53,677 nucleotides of DNA from Hyphococcus sp. (GTDB lineage: Bacteria; Pseudomonadota; Alphaproteobacteria; Caulobacterales; Parvularculaceae): the NCBI GenBank assembly GCA_013002535.1, contig JABDJK010000002.1, positions 1-53,677 of the forward strand, given 5' to 3'. Shown piece after piece: positions 8,594-14,935 of the stretch; positions within the stretch are counted from its first letter, which is position 1, and every line of letters starts with the position of its first letter. Made by a program: the position numbers and the translations under genes. Under the pieces are notes generated by a model that was not told the origin of the DNA, did no database searches, and saw only the letters and a program-made list of their open reading frames with translations.

Positions 8594-8790
8594 AGCTCGA
8601 CTCATATCAGATCAGCCCTTTATATAGGGTTTCCAGCGGCGAATGTGGAGGGGCGGGAAAGAGTTCTTTATTGAATGCGGATGATCTTTTACCTCTCCTC
8701 CAAGCGGGAGCGGGAGCAGTTTGTGCTTTGAGATACGCCCGGCGACCGGTCTCGGATTTCCCATGTCTATCCGATGCAGAAAACCCGTCA

Positions 8791-10029
8791 CTAAGAACGA
8801 ACTTTGCCTAGCGCTGCTCTTTTTGCCGCCAGAAAACGACGCGTCGCCTCATCCTCGGCTAGTCCGATGGCGCGGTCATAGGCGATTTTCGCCTCATTTT
8901 TGCGTTCTAGCTTATTAAGGATATGGGCCCGCACGGCCCACCACGCCTGATAGTTTTTGGTTTGTTCGGGATGCATCGCGTCCAAAACTTTGAAGCCATC
9001 TTCAAATCTGCCTGCGGCAGCGAGGGCGCCGGCATAGCCGACCGCAGCGCCGGCCGTCGGGGCGAGCGCATTCAGTTTTTCGTAAAGCAATACAATATCG
9101 ACGGTGGTGTCGTGGCCTTTAAGGCGCGCCGCCACATGAGCTGACTGGATTGCCGCCTCGATCTGATAAGCGCCAACCTGTCCGCATTTCCAGGCGCGAG
9201 CTAGGGCGGCTTCGGCCTCATCAATCATCGCCTGATTCCAAAGCGCCAAGTCCTGTTCGCCGAGCGGCATATAGGCGCCGTCCTTTCGCCGCGCGTCCCG
9301 GCGAGCCTCGGCGTGAAGCATGAGCGAGAGCAGCCCCCAGGTTTCGCCCTGGTCAGGGATCAAATTTGCGGTTAGGCGCGCGAGGAATATTGCTTCACCT
9401 GTTAAGTTCGCGTTGGCGTTCGCGCTGCCGTCGATTTCATCCCAACCGGCGCCATATGCCGCATAGATTGCTTCCAGAACGGCGCCGATGCGCGGTCCCC
9501 ATGCTTGCGGCTCTGGCGGTTCAAAAGGAATTGCCGCCGCTTTGATTTTGCGTTTCGCGCGGACAAGCCTTCCGCTCATAGCGGCGGGGGAAACCAGAAA
9601 CGCCGACGCAATTCGCGCCGCGTCGAGGCCCAGAACAGTTTGTAACATGAGGGGCGTTCTGACGCCCGCATCAATTGCCGGGTGGGCGCAAATAAACAGG
9701 AGTTTCAATCGTTCATCCGGGAAAGGCGCCTCATCTCGCATGGCAATTTCAGCCTCTTCTGCTGCGAGAGTGAGCGCCGGAATACTATCCTTATACGTAT
9801 TTTTCCGGCGCGATCCATCGATGAGCTTGCGCCTCGCTGCAGTTAATAGCCAAGCTTCCGGAGAATTCGGCGCGCCGCGCTCCGGCCAGGTTTCAAGCGC
9901 CGCGCGAAATGCGTCGGCGAGTGCGTCTTCTGCGGCTGCGACGTCGTTGGAGCGCGACGATAACCAGGCCAGGAGGCGACCGTAAGACGCGCGGGCGGTC
10001 TCTTCCGCGATGGCCCGCGCGTCGTTCAT
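8791..10029 (-). CDS. ECF RNA polymerase sigma factor with C-terminal TPR domain (ECF42-like)
   Basis: This 412-residue protein has a sigma-2 region (about residues 14-80, with DALADAFRAALETWPERGAP and WLLTAARRKLID), a sigma-4 region with helix-turn-helix (about 115-160, RIASAFLVSPAAMSGRLVRAKRKI), then the DUF6596 region and TPR-like helices to the end. That is the COG4941/ECF42 architecture, in which no classical anti-sigma factor is present and the long C-terminal extension takes part in control. The two genes upstream encode YCII/DGPF proteins, the known neighbours of ECF42 factors. Its ATG directly follows the TAA of the second YCII gene without a spacer, implying translational coupling in a three-gene operon. 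Confidence 0.9.
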   Translation of the reverse strand: MNDARAIAEETARASYGRLLAWLSSRSNDVAAAEDALADAFRAALETWPERGAPNSPEAWLLTAARRKLIDGSRRKNTYKDSIPALTLAAEEAEIAMRDEAPFPDERLKLLFICAHPAIDAGVRTPLMLQTVLGLDAARIASAFLVSPAAMSGRLVRAKRKIKAAAIPFEPPEPQAWGPRIGAVLEAIYAAYGAGWDEIDGSANANANLTGEAIFLARLTANLIPDQGETWGLLSLMLHAEARRDARRKDGAYMPLGEQDLALWNQAMIDEAEAALARAWKCGQVGAYQIEAAIQSAHVAARLKGHDTTVDIVLLYEKLNALAPTAGAAVGYAGALAAAGRFEDGFKVLDAMHPEQTKNYQAWWAVRAHILNKLERKNEAKIAYDRAIGLAEDEATRRFLAAKRAALGKVRS

Positions 10030-10371
10030 TTATCCGCCAATGTTCCAGACCGGGCGCACCTCGACATGGCCGGTGGAAGCGCATGGACAGCGCGCCGCCC
10101 ACTCCAGCGCCGAATCGAGGTTGTCTACATCGATCAGAAAATAGCCCCCTAGCTGTTCCTTGGCGTCGGCAAACGGGCCGTCTTGCACACGATTTGTGCG
10201 CACGCGTTTCGACGTTGAGGAATGTTCCAGCGGGGCGCCGTCTATATGGGCGCCGGCCTCGCGCAAGGCGTCCGCATAGGAAAAATAGGCGCCCATGGTT
10301 TCGGCTTTTTCGTCCTCGGATTTTTTCTCCCAAAGGTTCTCGTCTTGATAGAGGAGCAGAAGATAGTTCAT
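10030..10371 (-). CDS. YCII-related (DGPF) protein 2
   Basis: The start chosen is ATG 10371 (MNYLLLLYQDE), which has a GGAG box 8 bases upstream; ATGs at 10386 and 10383 are less well placed. The 113-residue product is a ferredoxin-like-fold YCII protein with the hallmark DGPFADAKEQLGGYFLIDVDN, after which the DGPF group is named, and a final CPCASTGHVEVRPVW segment. It is the second of two YCII genes placed directly before the ECF sigma factor. Members are thought to relate to the stimulus of ECF42 factors, but their activity is unproven. Confidence 0.88.
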   Translation of the reverse strand: MNYLLLLYQDENLWEKKSEDEKAETMGAYFSYADALREAGAHIDGAPLEHSSTSKRVRTNRVQDGPFADAKEQLGGYFLIDVDNLDSALEWAARCPCASTGHVEVRPVWNIGG

Positions 10372-10386
10372 TTCAATCTCCATCAA

Positions 10387-10737
10387 TCAATGGTTAGCGA
10401 TAATCGAAACATCGACGCAGCCGTTCTTGGCGGCGGGGCATTTCGCGGCGTGCTTTGCGGCTTCGTCAATATTCTCAACATCGATCAGGAAGAAGCCGCC
10501 GAGCTGTTCTTTGGTGTCTGGATAAGGACCATCCTCAACAAAGCGCTCGCCATTGCGGACTGAAACCACCGTCGCGGTTTCCGGTTTTTCTAGCGCCGCG
10601 CTCGCGACGATATCGACATCTTCGGCGAGTTGATTACTGAAGGCGTACCATTCGCCCATATAGGCATCGAATTTTTCCTTATCGTCGCGAATTTTGAAGT
10701 CTTCCGGCGTTTCGTGGGCCAGCATCAATATTTTCAT
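10387..10737 (-). CDS. YCII-related (DGPF) protein 1
   Basis: The 116-residue product begins MKILMLAHETPEDFKIRDD and holds the YCII signature DGPYPDTKEQLGGFFLIDVEN and CPAAKNGCVDVSII. It aligns with its neighbour (10030-10371) through the second half, and the two look like an old tandem duplication. The N-terminal halves have diverged, so the proteins may recognise different ligands or form a heterodimer. This is the promoter-proximal gene of the YCII-YCII-ECF operon, with a GGAGCC-like ribosome-binding site next to its start. Confidence 0.88.
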   Translation of the reverse strand: MKILMLAHETPEDFKIRDDKEKFDAYMGEWYAFSNQLAEDVDIVASAALEKPETATVVSVRNGERFVEDGPYPDTKEQLGGFFLIDVENIDEAAKHAAKCPAAKNGCVDVSIIANH

Positions 10738-10825
10738 AGTGGGGCTCCTTTAATTCCGTCGAGCGCGGATGTTGCGCTTAATTAATAGACGTTCGCTGCG
10801 CCGCGATTTCGACGCCAAGTAAATT

Positions 10826-11485
10826 TTAATCACCAAACCGGCGCAATAAATTATTCCGGACATTGTTTAGCCGTCGCATGGTTTCCGCCGGCGCGCCCGC
10901 GGCTTTCAGGTCGGTGGTGATGCTGGCAAGTTCAAAAAGTGTTTCGCGATCACTTTCTGGCTTTACACGCGACTTGATCCAGCCGACACATGCGAGACGG
11001 GCGCCGCGCGTCACAGTTGCGACGCGATGAACGCTGTCTGAAGAATAGACAACGACGGATCCGGCGGGACCTTTCACAGCATCGTCGTGACCTGTCCGTT
11101 CAACGACCAATTCACCGCCGTCGTAGTTATCGGGCTCCGCAAGAAACAGCGTGAAGGAGATATCGCTGCGGGCGCCGTTGATATAGGGCGCATCCACATG
11201 GGCGCCGTATTCCATGCCTTCCGCGTAACGGCTAATGATCAATCGGGCGAACTGATCCGGCATTGTCGCCGCCATGAACGTTTCATTAGCCCGGAGCGCT
11301 TTTTCGATTTTTGCAAGGACGCCTTTCACAGCCGCCTGGGCCGGATCCGCCTGTTCATTATTCTTCGCGGCCCTGGCGGCGCCCGCCGCTGTTGATCCGC
11401 CGTCACGCCAAATTTCGTCATTATCAAGGGCGTCGCGAATCGCCTCGCGTTCAGGTGTGGTCAAAATATCGGCGATCATCAACAT
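10826..11485 (-). CDS. PKHD-type Fe(II)/2-oxoglutarate hydroxylase (PiuC/YbiX family)
   Basis: The 219-residue product has the prolyl-hydroxylase-type double-stranded beta-helix with iron ligands H96 and D98 (YGAHVDAP), H153 (SDSVHRV) and the 2-oxoglutarate-binding R163 (TRGARLACVGW). Length and the C-terminal helical tail match the PKHD-type YbiX/PiuC proteins, which in many bacteria are induced by iron limitation and sit near iron-uptake genes. Here no TonB receptor is adjacent. It diverges across 78 bases from a lipoprotein gene (11564) with a histidine-containing helical domain. The substrate of the family is unknown. Confidence 0.9.
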   Translation of the reverse strand: MLMIADILTTPEREAIRDALDNDEIWRDGGSTAAGAARAAKNNEQADPAQAAVKGVLAKIEKALRANETFMAATMPDQFARLIISRYAEGMEYGAHVDAPYINGARSDISFTLFLAEPDNYDGGELVVERTGHDDAVKGPAGSVVVYSSDSVHRVATVTRGARLACVGWIKSRVKPESDRETLFELASITTDLKAAGAPAETMRRLNNVRNNLLRRFGD

Positions 11486-11563
11486 GATAGGCGGACCAAT
11501 CCATTGTTATTTGCAAACAATCAGGAATGGCATATCTTGGCCGCAATACTGTCGGAGGGGAAG

Positions 11564-12391
11564 ATGACTCGAAAAATGAAACTGCTTACGGGGCTATCCA
11601 CCATTGCCGCCGGCGCCATGCTTTTATCCGCCTGTAGCGGCGAAGGTGACGGCGAAGGCGCAGAAGGCGAGAGCGATGTCACCGTTGATGCGCCGGTGGA
11701 CGCTGGCGCTGAAGGAGAGGGCGCCGAGGGTGAAGGCGAGGGCGGCGAAAGTGAAGGCGTCGCAGAGCGTAGCGGTGATCCCGCTGACGACAATGTCGCC
11801 TACCTCCATCAGCTCGGCATGATGCGCGGACACCTTGAGGCATTCTCGGAGCTCTATCGATCCGGCGACCGTGAAATGGGGTTGATGCATGCGAAACATC
11901 CGGAAAGCGAATTGTATGCTGCATTAGCTCCGGCGTTTGCAGCGCGTCAGAAAGCCGGTTTTGCTGACGAACTTACCGCGCTTGTCGCCGCCGCGACTGC
12001 GGGCGGCGATATAGATGAGCCCTATAACGATTTGATCAATGCGATGAGCGCAGCAGAGCCGGACGCCAGCCCGCGTGAGACCATTCTCGCCGTATCGGAA
12101 CTCGTGAAATCTGCGGCCGAGGAATTTGAACTTGGTGTCGATGATGACGGGTCGATTACAAACTTGCATGAATATCAAGATGCCTACGGCTTCGTTTCTG
12201 CATCGCGCGTGATGTTGTCACAAATTGACACGAATGACATCAATACAACCGATGCAATATCTCACGCCCACGAGCAATTGGACGTTGCATTGATCGCGTT
12301 CCCTGGCTTGGTGGCTGAATCGACGGAAGGCATGCCGTCAACGCTCTATGGCGCCGCTGCGCGGATCGAGATTGCGGCGCTTGGCTTATAG
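11564..12391 (+). CDS. Lipoprotein with acidic low-complexity linker and helical domain
   Basis: ATG 11564 follows a GGAGGGGAAG ribosome-binding site. The 275-residue product has a lipoprotein signal (AGAMLLSACSG, Cys near residue 24), then about 40 residues rich in Glu and Gly (repeats of the EGEGAEGEGE type), then a predicted all-helical domain with LHQLGMMRGHLEAFSELY, MHAKHPESELY and LHEYQDAYGFV. The spaced His and Glu residues recall helical periplasmic iron/copper-binding proteins of the imelysin/EfeO kind, but I cannot assign it to a named family. Pairing with the divergent PKHD hydroxylase would fit a metal-related role; this is inference only. The linker probably holds the domain away from the membrane. 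Confidence 0.75.
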   Translation: MTRKMKLLTGLSTIAAGAMLLSACSGEGDGEGAEGESDVTVDAPVDAGAEGEGAEGEGEGGESEGVAERSGDPADDNVAYLHQLGMMRGHLEAFSELYRSGDREMGLMHAKHPESELYAALAPAFAARQKAGFADELTALVAAATAGGDIDEPYNDLINAMSAAEPDASPRETILAVSELVKSAAEEFELGVDDDGSITNLHEYQDAYGFVSASRVMLSQIDTNDINTTDAISHAHEQLDVALIAFPGLVAESTEGMPSTLYGAAARIEIAALGL

Positions 12392-13163
12392 CAATATCCC
12401 CAACGTCTGGTCATTTGGCGACAACAAAATAATTTTTGGCGCGGTGGCTTTTTTGCTTTCGGCATGCGGCGGCGCCGATCAGGACCTTGCTGTTGAACGA
12501 GTGAGCGGTGAGCCGCCGCCCATGCGTGAACTTGGCGCGATCACAGAATTTTGCAGAAATAACGCCGGCATCAAGATATACAAACCAACAAATACTGATC
12601 GCCTCAATGTCGGCGGCGAGGGGTGCACAAATTCGACATGCATGCGGCTGCTTGCGACCAACCAAATCGGTTACGTTGAAGGCGAAGTCCGCGAGCGCAG
12701 TGACGAAGAGTATTACTTCCTGTCTGCGGCGCCGGGCCCTGGGAAATATCGCTTTAGCCTTGCGGATAATGGCGATCCGAATTGCGATGCGTTTGAGCGT
12801 ATCCGCGACTTTAATCGCACAAACGCGAATGATCGGATGGTGCTGCCAGTTCCCAATGACAAATGCATTGCGGCAGAGCCAATAGCCAAATTTTCTTCGG
12901 GCTATGAATACCGCACAATCAACAGCAATCCCGATACCAAAAATATAAGCGGCGAAAAAATAACGTACAAAAAATCTGTTATTCAATTGGTTGATACCGC
13001 AACTGACGATATTGTTGCGGAGAGCATAGCCTATGATATTTATCTGGGAACACGATATTTGTCTTATGGCGCGGGCACAAAGGATGACGGTGTTGGGTTG
13101 TTGAAATGTCAGGGTAACGGATCAGTCGCCGCATTTCTTAATCTGGCCATTTCACCAAATTAG
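12348..13163 (+). CDS. Putative lipoprotein of unknown function
   Basis: The frame contains a clear lipobox AFLLSACGG; with the ATG 12348 start the cysteine is residue 40, which is long for a signal peptide and overlaps the previous gene by 44 bases. A TTG at 12381 would shorten this to 29 residues and overlap by only 11. Neither has a convincing ribosome-binding site, so the start is open. The mature part (about 230 residues) has at least six cysteines, suggesting disulfides, and strand-rich segments such as YYFLSAAPGPGKYRFSLAD and SVIQLVDTATDDIVAESIAYD. I recognise no family. It is probably cotranscribed with the preceding lipoprotein gene. Confidence 0.68.
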   Translation: MAPLRGSRLRRLAYSNIPNVWSFGDNKIIFGAVAFLLSACGGADQDLAVERVSGEPPPMRELGAITEFCRNNAGIKIYKPTNTDRLNVGGEGCTNSTCMRLLATNQIGYVEGEVRERSDEEYYFLSAAPGPGKYRFSLADNGDPNCDAFERIRDFNRTNANDRMVLPVPNDKCIAAEPIAKFSSGYEYRTINSNPDTKNISGEKITYKKSVIQLVDTATDDIVAESIAYDIYLGTRYLSYGAGTKDDGVGLLKCQGNGSVAAFLNLAISPN

Positions 13164-13178
13164 ACAAATACCTGCCGA

Positions 13179-14000
13179 TCACTTTTTCGCCGGTTTCGGA
13201 ATGGCGGATTTTTCCGGGGTGCGAAAAGGATCAAGCACGAGATTGCCGAAAGTTTCCTCGGCGATATTTTCAGGGCCGTCGACACCGAATACTTCATCCT
13301 TCGCGAGCTCGCTTGGCGGAACAAAGGTCCCGAGCGCGCGGTCCCAAATTGTGAACGCTGAACCGAAATTTGCGTATTGGTGCTCGACCTTGGTTGAGTG
13401 ATGGAGATGGTGAACATTTGGCGTCACCAGTACAATCGCTAATGTGCGATCTATTGCTGGCGAAATTGAAATATTGGCGTGTGTGAAAACATTCACAAAA
13501 ACATGGACAGCATAAGTCAAGAGTATGCCTTCTGGCGGTAGCCCCAACATAAAAATTATTGGCGCTTCGGTGGCCGTGCGAAAGACCGCCTCAAAAGGGT
13601 GAAACCGCAGCGCCGTCGTTGCGTCTAGATACCGGTCCGTATGGTGAGTGCGGTGACTGCGCCATAAAAAATACCAATGGTGCAAGGCGCGGTGCTGCCC
13701 GTAGGACGCCAAATCGAGGACCACCACTGCAAACAAAAGCTGTATCCAAATTGGCGCCGCCTGGATATTCAACAGGCCAATCGATTGTTCTTGGGCGAAT
13801 ACTGCGCTGCCGTATCCTGCGATCATCGGTATAAAACTTAGAATAAGCGTATTGTAGAAGGTAAGCGAAGCATTTCGCAGCCAGCGCGGAAGACTAATAT
13901 TCACGCCGCCCCGCCACGGAAACATCCGTTCAACGATCAATCCTAAAACCAGACAGACCAACAGATAGTAGACGCCGTTTATGCCTTGAAGAAGTTCCAT
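13179..14000 (-). CDS. Sterol desaturase/fatty acid hydroxylase superfamily protein
   Basis: This 273-residue membrane protein has the histidine clusters of the superfamily that hold a di-iron centre: HRALHH (103-108), HRTHH (116-120), a further His at 174 (FTHANIS) and HHLHH (197-201). Four or so membrane segments surround them. Such enzymes hydroxylate or desaturate lipids, sterols or carotenoids; the bacterial group has mixed and mostly unknown substrates. The C-terminal 50 residues are polar and rich in Lys, Pro and Glu. It converges with the lipoprotein at 13163 with only 15 bases between, and its 5' side faces the regulatory region of the VPEM micro-genes. Confidence 0.88.
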   Translation of the reverse strand: MELLQGINGVYYLLVCLVLGLIVERMFPWRGGVNISLPRWLRNASLTFYNTLILSFIPMIAGYGSAVFAQEQSIGLLNIQAAPIWIQLLFAVVVLDLASYGQHRALHHWYFLWRSHRTHHTDRYLDATTALRFHPFEAVFRTATEAPIIFMLGLPPEGILLTYAVHVFVNVFTHANISISPAIDRTLAIVLVTPNVHHLHHSTKVEHQYANFGSAFTIWDRALGTFVPPSELAKDEVFGVDGPENIAEETFGNLVLDPFRTPEKSAIPKPAKK

Positions 14001-14197
14001 GTCGTTTCATTTCCTGAACGCGATGGCCACACCCAACAGACAAGAGATGTGTAAAGACGACCGAAATTAACTTTTGCGGCCATTTGTGTTGCGATGCAAG
14101 AATAGTGAAATATATCAAACTATCCGCATCATCAGAGGGCTTTCGTGATGAATTAAGCGAAACTATCAGTTGGAAAACAATTTGCGGTTGCAATCGC

Positions 14198-14227
14198 TTG
14201 TTATAAAGCGGAATTGCTGCGTAATAT
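14198..14227 (+). promoter_or_regulatory. Possible sigma-70-type promoter of the VPEM micro-gene operon
   Basis: TTGTTA at 14198-14203 and TAATAT at 14222-14227 are separated by 18 bases and lie about 40 bases before the first micro-gene. The 268-base region 14001-14268 is AT-rich compared with its surroundings and otherwise shows no gene, so it is the natural control region for the operon. The match to consensus is moderate and alpha-proteobacterial promoters are poorly predicted by eye. Confidence 0.32.
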
Positions 14228-14268
14228 AGAATTGAAATAGTCACAATGAATGAACATTGGAGGCGACT

Positions 14269-14430
14269 ATGCGTTATTTTTATACGATATTCTTTGCAAT
14301 GATTGCTCCGCCGGCATTGGCGTTAACACCAGTCGATGTGCCAGAGATGGAAATTGGCGCGGGCGTTGCAGCGGTTGCGCTGGTGGTAGGCGTTGTCGCG
14401 ATCATTCGCGAAAAATCGAAGCGTAAATAA
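14269..14430 (+). CDS. VPEID-CTERM-like micro-protein 1 (exosortase E substrate candidate)
   Basis: This 53-residue protein starts at ATG 14269 behind a perfect GGAGG box. It consists of a signal peptide (cleavage likely after ALA at residue 18), five residues LTPVD, the sorting motif VPEM (24-27), a 20-residue hydrophobic helix (GAGVAAVALVVGVVAII) and a basic tail REKSKRK. Motif, transmembrane segment and basic cluster in this order are the tripartite signal of exosortase substrates, and VPE matches the VPEID-CTERM class. There is no cargo domain. It heads a tandem of three paralogues followed by the exosortase E/protease gene. It is too short for most gene callers. Confidence 0.88.
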   Translation: MRYFYTIFFAMIAPPALALTPVDVPEMEIGAGVAAVALVVGVVAIIREKSKRK

Positions 14431-14442
14431 AGGGAGCAGACG

Positions 14443-14607
14443 ATGAAGAAATATGTTTTGACGGCGGCAATTGCGCTCTTGTCTTCGCCCGCTTGGGCTG
14501 CTGATCCAATTGATGTGCCGGAAATGGATGCAGGCGTTGGTTTCGCGGCCATCGCATTGCTTGTTGGCGCTGCTGCGATCATTCGCGAGCGATCAAAGCG
14601 CAAATAA
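14443..14607 (+). CDS. VPEID-CTERM-like micro-protein 2
   Basis: The 54-residue product begins 12 bases after the first micro-gene, with an AGGGAG ribosome-binding site. It has a classical signal peptide ending SPAWA at residue 19, then ADPID, the VPEM motif (25-28), a hydrophobic helix (GFAAIALLVGAAAII) and the basic tail RERSKRK. It is more like the third paralogue in signal peptide and helix and like the first in the residues before VPEM. Predicted processing at both ends would release an 8-residue peptide. The substrate role is inferred from the motif and from the exosortase E gene downstream. Confidence 0.88.
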   Translation: MKKYVLTAAIALLSSPAWAADPIDVPEMDAGVGFAAIALLVGAAAIIRERSKRK

Positions 14608-14627
14608 GTTCAAGAAGGAGAGAGAAA

Positions 14628-14789
14628 ATGAAAAAAGTAGTTCTGTCTGCTGTTGTCGCTTTGTTGTCGTCACCGGCCTGGGCGGGCTCAGCATCGGCGG
14701 TGCCTGAGATGAGTGCTGGCGCCGGCGTTGCTGCGATAGCCTTGTTGGTCGGTGCAGCCGCGATCATTCGAGAGCGCAGAAAAAAATAA
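14628..14789 (+). CDS. VPEID-CTERM-like micro-protein 3
   Basis: The 53-residue product has an AAGGAGAG ribosome-binding site and the same plan as its two neighbours: signal peptide ending SPAWA (residue 19), GSASA, VPEM (25-28), hydrophobic helix (GVAAIALLVGAAAII) and basic tail RERRKK. The residues before the motif differ from the DVPEM of the first two. A rho-independent terminator follows 33 bases after the stop, so the three micro-genes form their own transcription unit and the exosortase gene may be expressed separately or by read-through. Confidence 0.88.
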   Translation: MKKVVLSAVVALLSSPAWAGSASAVPEMSAGAGVAAIALLVGAAAIIRERRKK

Positions 14790-14821
14790 TTCAATGCCGA
14801 ATTGCCGGCTTTGAGAAAATT

Positions 14822-14854
14822 AAAACCGGCCTTCGCTGAGAGGGCCGGTTTTTT
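14822..14854 (+). terminator. Rho-independent terminator after the VPEM micro-genes
   Basis: AAAACCGGCC (14822-14831) pairs perfectly with GGCCGGTTTT (14843-14852) around an 11-base loop and is followed by a run of T to 14854. The structure is a strong intrinsic terminator and lies between the third micro-gene and the exosortase gene. Confidence 0.88.
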
Positions 14855-14935
14855 GTCGCCTGCAATTGCGAACGGCGTTAGGCAATAAGAGCTTTAAGAA
14901 TGGCGTAGTGGTTGCAGGGATTTAGCGGGAAATTC

